NCBI GenBank assembly: GCA_005765155.1
Contig: VCCP01000008.1
Coordinates: 2,005,135 to 2,069,134 of the forward strand
DNA length: 64,000 nt
Direction of reading: 5' to 3'
Source of the DNA: Zelopaecilomyces penicillatus
Taxonomy: Eukaryota; Ascomycota; Sordariomycetes; Hypocreales; Pseudodiploosporaceae
Part shown: in pieces, positions 34,148-46,402 of the stretch
How positions within the stretch are numbered: the stretch's first letter is position 1
How the letters are laid out: each line of letters starts with the position of its first letter
Translations under genes and position numbers: made by a program
The notes under the pieces: model-generated
Seen by the model: the letters and a program-made list of their open reading frames with translations, nothing else
What the model was told of the DNA's origin: nothing
Database searches by the model: none

Positions 34148-36008
34148 GATATCGACGCGGGTATGTATCGGGGGGGGGGGTTATTGGTTACACTGTTGCA
34201 GTCTAGGGCGAACCCAGCCTGTTATATAACAAGTCAAGTATCGATCACCAGTATACTGTGAGTTTCCCACCATGCTTAGTTTGGGCTTAATAATACCACC
34301 AGCAATTCTTGAAAGAATTATGGCCAGTAGTTTAGGATGAGACCTTGACCTGTCATTTGTTCTTGTCTTACAACGTGTCTAATGGAAATTATTATGAGTT
34401 AATGCACGGCGAAGCTTGCGATCTTCCCCCTTGTCGTCTCCCACAGCATATTGTAGTCAACCCCCGAATCGGAGACCAGCAGGCAACGATTCGAATGTAG
34501 TAGACAACGGTTTTCCATGGCTTTTGTAACATTTATATTACTAGGGCAAGATCATTCGGTCGTAGATGGTACATTTTCTCGTGGAAAGATATCTACTGAA
34601 TCATTACTGAGCGCGCCGAGGACAACACGGTGCAATGACATGATAGCGACTAGCGATGAACTAGAGCTACCTGAACGTTCACGCTAGCCGTTATTGTTGA
34701 TCGAGAGGATTCGATAGCATTTTTCGCTAATTAAGGGGAATAATTTAAAGAGCTAACAGGGACACGGTATCCATATTCGCTTCCCGTTATGCTGCGGGCG
34801 GTGGGTTGGATCAACTGTTGTGTCAGACATATCTCGGCTGCCAGTGGAGGGCTTTTTTGGTTTCTGAGACATCTGCTGACTCGTGAATGCAAACAACTCA
34901 ACACAGCGCATCTGTGGCTAACCCTATTCTGCGTTAGTCACCAGTACTCATGACACGTGCTGCTTCTCAAGTATATTATTTGCTCTGTCTTGCATCGAGA
35001 CCCGCCTTGGGCGTTCTCTCCACTCTTTTAGTGTGTAACATCTCACTAATATGCCCCAGTTAGCTTGGTGAAAGTATAATGTAATTGTTAGATTGTATAG
35101 CGAAAGGGTAGGGATCAACGCTAACACATTATGTGTATGTAGAGTTCTGATGAGCTTGCCCCTGTTCTGGACCATGATGCAGATCTCCGGGACTCGGCAA
35201 TGAAGTGGGCGAGGAACAGCTGGGATATGTAGGGTGGGTCTCTTGTCAGCAACTATCCTACTACAGGATGAGCAAACTTTCTAACATTGCTTTTTACAAC
35301 AGCACGATACGCATTGTATTACAAACGATTCTTCGTCCACGACTCGTGTCAGATAAGCTGTCTAGTCTACTCGCAGTATAATTTGCTACATTCAGTCCCT
35401 CTTTCGCCTGTTAATTGGATCATCTCAGGGAACTCACTGAAAGCACCTTTCCTTGATTTCCGCTTCCGCCTTATCACCCGTGCAGGTGTTCTGGGTCATT
35501 AACTACTGTTAGACACGGCGGGGCAGCGACTAGTTCGGCGTCGATATCAAGCGCACGGAGTATTGCAAAGATAGCATACCTGAAATAGCTTATGAAAGTC
35601 AAGAAGAACACGACTGTAGGGGAGCCGAAGATTGAGATAATATGTCGGTAGAGTACATGCTTCGAGTACCAGGTAGCCTTTTGCTTTTGTCCATTAGACG
35701 AGCTGAGTCTAGACTTTCAGAAGTAACCGAAACCATGCCAGTCCCCGGTTCCGTAAAAGCTACTAGTTTCAGTTTCAAAGCGTGGCGACCAATCATCAAA
35801 GCCTGGAAGGCAAAAACAGCTCACGGCCGACGCGCTTCGGGATCTGCGTAATATGTAACAACGCATCTTCTCTGGCAAGGTTGTATCGTTGTTGAAAAAA
35901 AGTGGTGCGTGGCGAAAATGTAATATAAATGCCACATCATGTGCTCCTTCTGTACAATCGCACCCAAGTTTGGCTAGTCCTTTGAAACTGTTCAAGGCAC
36001 GCTGTAAC
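34148..36008. other. Intergenic, no convincing gene
   Basis: About 1.9 kb between the divergent IDO-like and methyltransferase genes. It holds a run of 11 G at 34170-34180 just upstream of the IDO-like start. Short open frames on both strands have no recognisable domain. Composition is ordinary, not RIP-like. Both promoters should lie here. Confidence 0.5.
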
Positions 36009-37447
36009 ATGTCAACCATGGAGCCAACATCATGTAATATGGACGAGCTGCTAACTGCAGCTGAAGAAATCTTGAGTGGAGTCAAATCGCTGGCCAAGTG
36101 CGATGATGAAGACCGCCAGAAATTGATTGCGAAATGTTACGCGCTCGCATCTAGCCTGGAAACTCCAAGGGAAACCATGTTGAGACATTGCTGGGCACAG
36201 GTGATATTCGTCGTTGCGGATAGACGCGTGGAACTATCAGCTAATCAGTGTGTCACGCATAGCCGGGAGTTATCGCCACCATCAACTTTGGTATTGCGAC
36301 TAAGCTTTGGGTTCTCATGGCGAGCAATGGTAATATACCCCAGCGAGTGCCAGATCTGGCAGCAGAGCTCTGTATTGACGCAGTGCTTCTTCGTAAGTCA
36401 ACTGGCCTACTTCTAAGCGCTCGCCCAAACTGATAGTTTTACATGCCGACTTATGCGCCACTTTGGGGCCATGGGCTATATTACTGAAGTCGGCGAAGAT
36501 GAATATATGCCAACGCCATTCTCTCTGGCATTGTGCAGTCCTTATATCCAAAGTGGCTACCTTGCAACGTGAGTCATGTCTGATTGATGTTAGAAACACC
36601 ATCATGGCTAAATTTTATTTCAGAGTGGCATGTACAAGCGCAGCGTCCATGAAGTTTCATGAATTCGCTAAGAAAGGACAATGGAAGAACCCTACAGATG
36701 CTTCTAATACAGCATTGATGTATGTTTATGGAACCGATATGGATTATTTCTCATGGGCTCAGCATCAGGGCTACGCGACTCAGTTCAACGATCTCATGAT
36801 CGGGTGCCGTATTGGTTTAACCCCATGGATGTCACCAACTTTCTTCCCTGTGCGGGAGAAGCTTCTGAATGGAGCAGACACAGACCCGGAATCGTGTTTT
36901 CTCGTTGATATTGGTGGCAACGTTGGTCACAATCTTCTACAGTTAAAGAAGCTTTTCCCTGAAACCCCTGGTAAATTGGTCCTCCAAGACTTACCAGCGG
37001 TAATTAGCCAAATCAAAGACCTCGATCCCTCCATCGTGAGGATGAGTTATGACTTCCATACAGAGCAGCCTATAAAAGGTGAAGAGAGAGACACCTTCCC
37101 ACCATTCCAGTTTCTGGCTAATCGATGCAGGGGCTCGTGCTTATTATATGCGACGGATTCTCCATGATTGGCCGGACGACGTCTGTGCTTCTATACTTTC
37201 TCGAGTTAAGGCAGCAATGCGCAAAGGATACAGCAAACTACTGATTCAAGAGAGTGTTGTTCCACCTACTGGTGCAGGCTGGGAGACAACATCACTTGAC
37301 GTATTAATGCTCACACTCTTCTCCTCAGAGGAGCGAACACTGGGAGCATGGTATAATCTTATCGAGGGCAAGGCAGGCTTGAGAATTAATAAAATATGGT
37401 ATTCAGGCGGAGATATTGAAAGCGTGCTCGAGTGTGAGCTTCCGTAG
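36009..37447 (+). CDS. SAM-dependent O-methyltransferase, one splice acceptor reads AT
   Basis: Five exons: 36009-36200, 36263-36392, 36445-36568, 36624-37078 and 37131-37447, together 405 residues. Introns 1, 3 and 4 (62, 55 and 52 bp) have GT..AG ends and keep frame. The second intron begins GTAAGT at 36393, but the only point that restores frame and the conserved RLMRHFGAMGY block is after ttttacAT at 36444, where AG is expected. The protein has the dimerisation part (LETPRETMLRHCWAQ, then ATINFGIATKLW), the SAM-binding motif VDIGGNVGH (usually VDIGGGxGH), DLP, and KGARAYYMRRILHDWPDD, whose His is the catalytic base of plant- and fungal-type O-methyltransferases. It would methylate a phenol or similar hydroxyl of a polyketide or aromatic product. 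If the acceptor base is real, splicing is impaired. Confidence 0.85.
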
Positions 37448-38018
37448 TAACTGCGGTTAAATAGATATACAAACGCAAGCGATCACTTCCAACATAAAGA
37501 AAACTGGAACCTACCATTAATACTCCTGCCTGCCATTATAAATATATACAATTAACAAGAAAGTTTTTTATAAAAATGCTTGGGAGATTCAAAGAGCGGT
37601 ATAGATACTGGTGAGACATTTATATCGCCTTAAAACCCCCCTCTTCTATAATATTATAAGCTGAAGTTATATTAGTAATAGCTTCGCTTTTTGCTTATAG
37701 TATTAATTCAGCCGCTTTTAAAGGGTATACAGCTGATATAATTTAGCCCTAGTAATAATAATATAAACCTTTTTACTTTAAAAAGGCTATCTTTATAAGG
37801 TGCAATAAGTATTATAATAATAATAATCTATATATCTAATAATAATAATCTATATAAGAAATAATCTAATAAAAATAACAGATATTTTATATAATAGAAT
37901 AAAAAAGAAGTTAAATAGAAAGATTAATATTAATTAACTATAAGATAAGATAAGGCTTCTTATTATAATCTAATCTACCTCTTATATACTAAGCCCTTTT
38001 TATATAAAGAAGGAGTTA
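37448..38018. other. AT-rich transition zone without genes
   Basis: The first about 90 bases after the methyltransferase stop have normal composition, then GC drops sharply. The stretch before 38019 ends in aaagaaggagtta, a purine tract of the kind that precedes the family 1 LTR, so the right part may be the eroded 3' end of a family 1 element. No coding trace is readable. Confidence 0.45.
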
Positions 38019-38250
38019 TATCACAACCTAATAATATAGTTATATAAGTAAGCCAGTTATATAACTCTAATAATAATAATATAAATATAATATTTAATAA
38101 ATTCTTAAAAGATAAAATTAATAAAAAGGTTTTATATTAATAGATAAGTTAAGGTATTTTAAGTAATAGGTTTATTATATTAATAATAGATATAGAATAT
38201 TATAACCAGGTCTTAAGTATTAATATAGGGAGTTAATAAAGTTAATATAA
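38019..38250. repeat. Scrambled family 1 LTR pieces
   Basis: 38019-38070 is the start of a family 1 LTR on the plus strand (TATCACAACCTAATAATATA). 38090-38250 is the end part of a family 1 LTR on the minus strand (compare 61695-61870). The two pieces are joined head to tail in opposite orientation. Confidence 0.6.
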
Positions 38251-38262
38251 TAATATAAAACT

Positions 38263-38560
38263 TATTATAATTTTATAATAAAGGCTATAGCTAAAGCTAG
38301 TAGTTAAAGTAATAGAAGAAAGATAGGATAATTATCTAAAGTAAAGTTTATAGAAAAGAAGAGAGAAGTGATTAAATTACTAATATAGAAAAGAAGAAGA
38401 ATATAATTAGGATCCTTTTATCTTTTATATTTATTTAATTCTAAGATAATTTAGAATTATTTAAGATATTTTAAATAACTATTTGGAATTATTAAGTATT
38501 CTAAATATTAAAGCAGAAAGTAAGTATTAATCTATCCTTATTTATTATATAGCAGGCTTC
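38263..38560 (-). repeat. Family 3 LTR, partial, minus strand
   Basis: Matches the copies at 48445-48919 (opposite orientation) and 63433-63853 (same orientation) through shared strings such as aaaagaagagagaagtgatt and ttctaagataatttagaatt. It starts TATTATAATT like the telomeric copy; its far end is lost or too mutated to fix. Confidence 0.6.
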
Positions 38561-38780
38561 TTTTATATAAAAAGAGATAGAATTAAATATAATTAATTAT
38601 AAAGAGAATTCTAGATATAGCTATATAGGACTGTATAGCTTCTATCGATTAATTAATAATAAGATTTATACTTAAGCTAAGTTATTTTTCCTTTATACCC
38701 TTTAGATATAAAAGGCTATTAAAGCCCAGATAATTAATAGTCTTCTGGGTTATATATTATAATCAGGTACCTAGGTACTT
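38561..38780. other. Repeat-like flank before the family 2 LTR
   Basis: About 220 bp with similarity to 28540-28850. No gene is seen. Confidence 0.35.
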
Positions 38781-39172
38781 TAATAGCTGGGTTAAACACA
38801 CCCTCTTACTAGTTAACTAAGCTATAGCTATATAAGCTGCACTTAAAGGGATTAAACTATATAAATAAATAGGCCATACCCGGGCCATTTAAACAGACAG
38901 ATATCATCGAATTCAAGTTTTTTTTTCCCTTTCTACCCAAGAATTCTCTAGTATATTTAAAAGACTAGCTATTAAAAAGCTATCTTCTTTATCTAATCAA
39001 TTATAGGATAATTAATTAATCCCTTAAGTTTAATTTATTATATCACTGCTTTATAGCTTTTCTTACTTATTTAATCCTTGTAGATTATACTAGCTATATA
39101 ATTACCCTAAAATCACCCTATAGTTCTATAGGTAATATTAGTATTATTATATATATTATTTTCCTTTTATCA
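38781..39172 (+). repeat. 5' LTR of family 2 copy D1
   Basis: 392 bp, TAATAGCTGGGTTAAACACA... to ...TTCCTTTTATCA; TG at the first bases has become TA. Confidence 0.75.
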
Positions 39173-39799
39173 AAACTGATAATTAAGACAGGGGGATATC
39201 TTATTTACTTTACTATTAAAAGGATCAATTAATACCAAACCAATAATATAATATATTTAAGGGTACTTTCAAGCTATTATAAGGATTAGTCTAAGAAGAA
39301 TTATTATAAATACCCTTATAAGACCTTTTAATCAGTATAATCAAAAGATACCTTTAAAAATAATAACCTAAAAATCTAAAAATAAAAGAGCTAAGCTTAT
39401 TTATTAAAAGATTTAAAGTCTATAAAGCAGGGATATTATATACTATCCTAATTAAATAATAAGGTATTATTAATTTCTTTTCTATTAGAATCTAATATTA
39501 TAGAATATTAAACTATTAAAAGAAAAAACAAAGAAATATTTAATCCTAAGATAAGCTTTTACCTAGAATATATATAAAAGATAACTTATATATTGAATAT
39601 TAGATTAAAAAGGCAGGGTATCCTAAACTTATTAATTTTATTTAATTAAAATATAAATAAGTATAAGAAGAACTATTATAGATAATCAGCTTATATAGCT
39701 TTTAATATTAATTACCTGATTAATAATAAGTAGTATTAGCTATATATTAACCCTTAGTTTTGCTTTTTTATACTATAGATTAGTATTCTAATAATTTAA

Positions 39800-42540
39800 C
39801 TAATCTTAGGAAATATTTTTATCTCTCTTCTCTCCTTATAGGTCTTATCCTTAATACTAAAGAAGCTTCCTATTTAAGAGCAATCTTAGTATTTTAAAAA
39901 TAAGATATTATTTAATTATAATAATATAGGAACCATTATCCTTAATTTAAGTATAATACCTATCCTTAAAGGAAAGGTTTTGTACTAATATCAGGATATA
40001 ATTAATAAGGTATTATTATATAAAAGTTAAGATAACTCCTTCTTAGATTGGATATCCAAATACCTTTATAATAAAAAGCCTTTATTACTATTTAATCTTC
40101 TTAGTATACTATTAATCCCTAGTTTAAATAAATACTCTCTATATTAAAGAAGAAAACCTTTAAATAGCTTTAACTCTATTATTAAAATTACCACTCCTAA
40201 GATTATTACCCCTAATATCCTTACTTTAAGCACTCCTTTACTTAATATAATATCTATTATAAATTCTAATAGCCCTTCCTCTAATAGACCAGGCTTACAA
40301 TTAATTAATCAATTAAGGGATAATATTATTAAGAGTTTTTAATAAAGTATTATTAAGATTAATATTATTCTTTTTAATAATCTTAAGGATATCCTTACTA
40401 TAAATAAACCTAAAAGATATATTATTAATCTTAAGCTTATTAAATACTTTAATAGAACTAATATTATTAAATACCTTTTAAGCTATAAGCTTAAGATAAA
40501 AGATAATAATATAACTAATAAGGAGAAATATAATTACTTTATATATTATATAATCAATACTTATAAAGATATTATCCAGGGACTTATCTATAACCTCTTA
40601 TAAGTAAAAGCTAAAAAAGCATTAAAAAACCATTTCTTTAAAGAAGATATATAATAATTAAGATTATATAAAGATTATTTAAAAGCACTTAAATAATAAT
40701 ACCTAGAGTCTATTAAAGATATTCTAGACTAGCTTAATAAATATAGATTTTATACTTCCTAATATAATTCAAATTAAAAGAACTTAAAACTATTATCTTA
40801 TATATTATATAAGATTATATTAATAAGGCTTCTTATTAAGGTTATCCAAGCAAATTCTATTAGTAATCCCTATAAACTCAAGAAGATACTATATAAGCAG
40901 CTCTAAGGATACTTTAATAGTTAAATAACTATCAGACTGGCTATTAAATAATACAAGACTTCTAATAGTCTTAGGAATCAGGTAAATATAATTACTATCA
41001 GGGCAATACTTAATCAAGTCATTATAATAAAGAATCCAATTATACAGGACCTTTATCTTAAAGAAAAGTTCTTTTTAACTATTACTAAGATTATATCCCT
41101 TAAAGCTAAGCTAATAGATATAGAAGAGTTAACTAAGCTTATTAATAATCTTAAGATTAATATAGCTATCAAGGAAGATATTACTTAAATAATCACTAAA
41201 ATATAAGCGGGCATTAATATATATATTAATAAGGATCCATAATATAAAGGTTTAATAAGTTTTTTATTTAATTAAATAATATTTAATCTTAGTAATAGTA
41301 AGGATTTTAATATCTTCTCTCTTTAAGGGAGATAGAATAAGAATAATTACTAATATTATAACTTATTAAGCTATTTTCTCTTCTACTATAATAAATTAAT
41401 ATATAATACTAAATTTAAGTTCTATATATATAATTTATATACTAGGATATTAAACCTAGAATATATTATAAGCTAGAGTATAATTCCTTCTATTATTATA
41501 TAATAATTCCTTAAGATAAAAGAATACTATTAAAAGCTTATAATAGTTTAAGCTATTAACTTTCTTGATTATATAATTATATCCCTTATCCCCTTGATTA
41601 AAGCTAGAGCCCCTTAATACTTTGAATAAGTATTAAATAAATATAAAGGTATAATCTTTAAAAAATATATCCCTTATTTAGGCTTTAAATAATAACCTAT
41701 AAAGTTATAATACTTAGATATTATATCTAATAAAAATATAATCCAAATTTCTTTTATATTATTCTCTTAATATAAAGATATAGAGGATTAAATAGTATTA
41801 ATATATATAATCGATATAAATATTAATAAAAGAAAGAGATAGAGAGGCAATAATAAAGAATCAATTAAACCTCCAATTATTATATATTAAAAGCCCACTT
41901 CTAAGGCTACCCTAATATTAAATAGAACAATACCTTCCAACCCAGTAATTATACCTAAGAACACATTATAAATAATAGATTAAAGTACAAGACTTCCTCA
42001 CCACTAATTAAAACTAAAGGAGACCTTACTTATAAAGACAGTTACTATACCACTTTATATATTAATTAATCTTAATCCAGAGCTTAGAATAATTATAAGC
42101 CAGGACCTATTGGATCAGGCTAAAGATATAATAAAAATCCTTTATATCCCCAGGAACAGATCAAATAATCCCACATCTTTAATAAAGCTAAAGAATACAA
42201 TAAAAGCAATTTAAGTTTACCTATAGATAAGATATAATAAAGCCTTCTTTAATAAGCTAACTAAATAACTATATATTAGCACTATAATTATAATTAAGAT
42301 ATAAGAAGAAGCCCCTTTTAATTATAGCCAGTATTAAATAATATTATTCAATTAAGATTAAGATAATATAGATCCATTAGGCCTATATTACTTCTATATT
42401 CTAGAATCGATTAAAGATAATCTCTATAATAATACAAGCTTCTCTTTTAATAAAACACTTTATAAGATTACTTAAATATACTTAGATAGCTATCAATTAT
42501 CAAATATATAATAAATACCTAAGATCCAAATCAGGATTAA
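39800..42540 (+). pseudogene. Family 2 gag
   Basis: A long frame readable through CAN stops. It includes helical capsid-like parts near 40450-41000 (YTSQYNSNQKNLKLLSYILY) and a nucleic-acid-binding knuckle near 41343-41400 where YQYYNLLSYFLFYYN stands in place of the usual CxxCxxxxHxxxxC pattern, with Cys to Tyr and His to Tyr changes, all transitions. Limits are approximate. Confidence 0.55.
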
Positions 42541-42559
42541 TTCTTAAAAAGGGAAAGCA

Positions 42560-45500
42560 ATAAATATACTTATTAATTCAGGCTCTAAAGGTAATATTAT
42601 CTTAAAATCACTAGCTAAGAAATACAGAGTTAAATACAATCTAATTAAGGTTAAAATAATATTATTCTCTAAACAGATTATTTAAATAATTAAGGAAGTA
42701 GAAGTTTAACTCTATATAAGAACCACTTGGATATCCACTTATCTATATATAGTATTAAATAGAGTTATAATACCCTTTATCCTAGGGATACTATTTATTA
42801 AAATAGCTAAGCTATTATTTAATTATTTTTAAAAGGGTAGAGACTTATATATATAATATTAAATAAGGTAAGTATAAGTAATTACTCTTATTATAGGTAT
42901 TATTTATTAAGAATAAAATAAACCTAATTCCTTGGAAAACTAAATATTAATTATATTACTAAAGATATAGTTAATAATAAGGAATCAATTAATCTAGAAC
43001 AGCTCCTTAAGGATAATAAAGAAATATTAATAGAGCTTAACTTTAATAATAATAAGGTAATTATTAAGAGTATATTAATAGAGTCTATAAAGCAGTATAT
43101 TAAAGCTTTAGAAGCAGTTAAGATTAAATTAAACTCTTTATAGAAAAAGAAGAAATCTAAAAGAAAGGGAATATACTAATTATATAATCCCTTTAAGGTA
43201 TATATCTATATCTTATATAAGAAGAAGGCTAATAAAATCAACCCTATTAATAATATTCCTTTAAATAGGTTTATACTTAATAATAATCTATTTTAGAAAA
43301 AGAAGAAATAGAAGAAAATAAAGGGAAGAATCAATTTAAATATACCCTTTATTAAATATATTACCCTAAAGTTCTTTAATATACCTAAAAGATCCTAACT
43401 CTATAAAGAATATCTTAAGGAAATCCTCTCTTAAACTAAGGATATATTAATTTAATAGAAGATTAATATTTTTCTAAAGATTCTCTATAATAGAGAATAA
43501 GCTTTATCTTAATAATTTAAAGAAAGTAAAATACTTAATCCATTAATTATACCTCCTTAAATCATTAAAATAATTCCTTATTTAGCCTAGTAGATATATT
43601 CTATCCCTATTCTATAAGGATTAAAAGCAAAAGCTATAGAGTTATTAAAGATATACTTTAAGAATTATATATTAAAAGAGTCTTATACCTCCTATAAGAA
43701 TTAATATTTCTTTATTAAGAAAAAGGATAAGGGGCTTTATTTAATTAATACTATTATAAAATATAATATTATTACTCTTAAAGATATATTTATCCCTCCT
43801 AGTACTAATTCCTTTAATAAAAACTTCTTTATATATACTATACTCTTATTATTAAATTTCTTTTCTAGCTATAATTAAGTCCTATTAAATAAAAAGAGTA
43901 GGGATCTTATTATATTTTCTTCTACTATTAGTCTTTTAAGGATATATATACTCCCTTAAAGTATTATAAATTCTATAGCCTAGTTTATAAGAATTATAAC
44001 TTAGATATTATTTAATCTTATTCTAGATATCTATAAACCCTTTCTTAATAATATTATTATATATAGGCTATAATCCACTTATAATAATAAAGAGATTCTT
44101 CCTAGGGTATAGAAATATATACTTAAATATTTATAGAATTTTAATAAAATCCTCCTTAATATTAAACTCTCTGGATATATAATATTAAAAGGGAAATCAA
44201 GATATTATTAAAATATAATTATTATTATTAGATTCCTTTATAGGATGTTTAGGAGGAAACTGATTAAAGAGAAGATTATTAAGATCCTAGAATAGCTTAC
44301 CTATTATAATATAATAGATATTAAAGCCTTTCTTAGACTTATTAGCTATTATTAAATTTAGATATATAACTTTATTATTATTACTCTCTCCCTTATTATT
44401 CTATTATAAAAGAAAGCCCTTTAAGAGTAAGAAGGATTATAATTAAAGATAATAGTTAAGCTTAAAGATATAATAATAACTACCCTTATTCTAATATTAT
44501 TTAATCTCTTTAGAAAGGGCAGAGAAATCATACTTATAATAGATATTAGCCTTAAAGGATAGGGAGCAGTTTTAATATAAATCCTAGATAAGTAATAATA
44601 CCTAATTAGGTTTAAAAGCGGTTATTAGAATAAGGCTAAACATAGCTATAATATAATAAAGTAAGAGTATAAGGCTATTCTCTTTATACTTTAAAAGCTT
44701 AGAGGATATATCTATAATATATAATTTATTTTAGAGATAGATATATATATCCTTATATATTAGCTTAATAATATTGTTTATAATATACTAGGTAGTCTTA
44801 TTACTTATTAGATCAGTTATATTATATTATTCGATTTTACTATTAAATATATTCCTAGGAAAAATAATAATATAATAGATGGATTTTCTTAGAAAGGATT
44901 AGGGCTATCTAATTAAATAAATACTAAAGTTAATAGGGATTTAAAGGATATAATCAATATATATCTTAAGTCAATATAATTAAATATATTAAAATCTGGA
45001 TATTCTATAGAATCCTAATAGATTATTAGATTCCTATATTTATTAAAAAGACTATCTGATCTTAATAAAGTATAATTCAGAATACTATATTAAAAAGCTT
45101 AAAGGTTCTTTATTAAGGATAAGAAACTTTAATTAAGGCTAACTTATAAAAGAAACCATCCTATATTAGTTATTAATAACTTATCTACCTATAAGAAATT
45201 AATAGTAAGCTATTATATAGCCTAAGGGTATAAAGATAAAATAATTATCTTTAAAACTCTCTTTAATAGATACTACTAAAAAAAGATATAAAATAATATT
45301 TTCTTAATTATAGCCTACTACCTTAAGTATTAAAAGTTTATATTATAATAGAGCAAAGAACTAGTAATTCTAATATTACCCAAACAGCTAATATTAAAAG
45401 TATACTTTAATTTATAATATATACTATCTAATTATAGTATAAACTTTCTTATAAAAGCTTACTATAATTTAATCAGATAAATAGAAGTTTAATCGATATA

Positions 45501-45995
45501 ATAGGTTAACTTAAGGGCTATAACTAGATTTATTATAACCTTAATATAGTAATATAGACTTATACTTTATATAGTTATTGATAATAGATCTAAAATAAAA
45601 AGGCTTCTCCTTTAAATACTATTTAATTAAGGTATAAAATATATTCAAACATCTAGGTATAATCCTATAGCTAATTCTACAGTTAAAGTTAATTATTAAA
45701 GCCTTATATCCATAATAGTAAAGATATTAGAAGGGGACTCTAAATAAATAAGATACCTTAAAGCAGCTATTCTTATAGATAGAACTATAATTAAATCATC
45801 CTATAGCTTCTCTATCTTTTATCTTATATATAGGTATAATCTTATCTTACTATTTAAAATCAAATTCCTAATATAAAGGCTTATTAATTAGGATATTATT
45901 ATTAATATTAAGGATTTATTTAAGTCTTATATCCAAATACTAAAAAGAAGATTAAAAGATATAATAAAGGCTAGAGAAAAAATAATCAACTTTAA
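42560..45995 (+). pseudogene. Family 2 pol (protease, RT, RNase H, integrase)
   Basis: Protease: INSGSKGNIILKSLA near 42568-42612, matching the DSG(S/T)xxNI core with Asp to Asn. Reverse transcriptase: KKKDKGLYLINTI, FFSSYNQVLL-like block and LPQ-x-IINSIAQFIRI near 43730-44000. RNase H and tether: IIDISLKGQGAVLI-like block near 44540 and IPRKNNIIDGFS near 44850. Integrase: YIVIDNRSK near 45570 (DNG-type Asp), YIQTSRYNPIANSTV near 45640 and IDRTIIKSSYSFS near 45780. The INSIAQF and YNPxAN signatures are those of a common fungal Gypsy lineage without a chromodomain. Stops occur throughout. Confidence 0.75.
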
Positions 45996-46011
45996 GAAGA
46001 AGCTAATAGTT

Positions 46012-46402
46012 TAATAGCTGGGTTAAACACACCCCCTTACTAATTGACTAAGCCATAGCTATATAAGCTGCACTTAAGAGGATTAAACTATATAAATAGA
46101 TAGGCTATACCCAAGCTATTTAAATGGGCAGATATTATCGAATTCAAGTTTTTTTTTCCTTTCTATCTAAGAATTTTCTAGTATATTTAAAAGACTAGCT
46201 ATTAAAAAGCTATCTTTTTTATCTAATCAGTTATAGGATAATTAATTAATCCCTTAAGTTTAATTCATTATATTACCACTTTATAGCTTTTCTTACCTAT
46301 TCAATCCTTATGGATTATACTAACTATATAATTACCCTAAAATCATCCTATAATTCTATAAATAGTATTAATATTATTATATATATTATTTTCCTTTTAT
46401 TA
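46012..46402 (+). repeat. Family 2 LTR shared by copies D1 and D2
   Basis: 391 bp. To its left is the 3' end of D1; to its right the 5' internal start of a second family 2 copy. Confidence 0.75.

Larger units (their letters stand above)
38781..46402 (+). mobile_element. Family 2 Ty3/Gypsy retrotransposon, complete copy D1
   Basis: A 7,622 bp unit with LTRs at 38781-39172 and 46012-46402. The internal part carries a long gag and a pol whose domain order (protease, reverse transcriptase, RNase H, integrase) is that of Ty3/Gypsy elements. All frames are interrupted by stops at CAN/TGG positions and the sequence is TA-rich, so it is dead by RIP. Its 3' LTR serves at the same time as the 5' LTR of a second, partial copy. 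Confidence 0.85.

Noticed and set aside
35717..36097. A 126-codon minus-strand frame over the start of the methyltransferase
   Set aside because: It is antisense to the first exon and has no recognisable domain.
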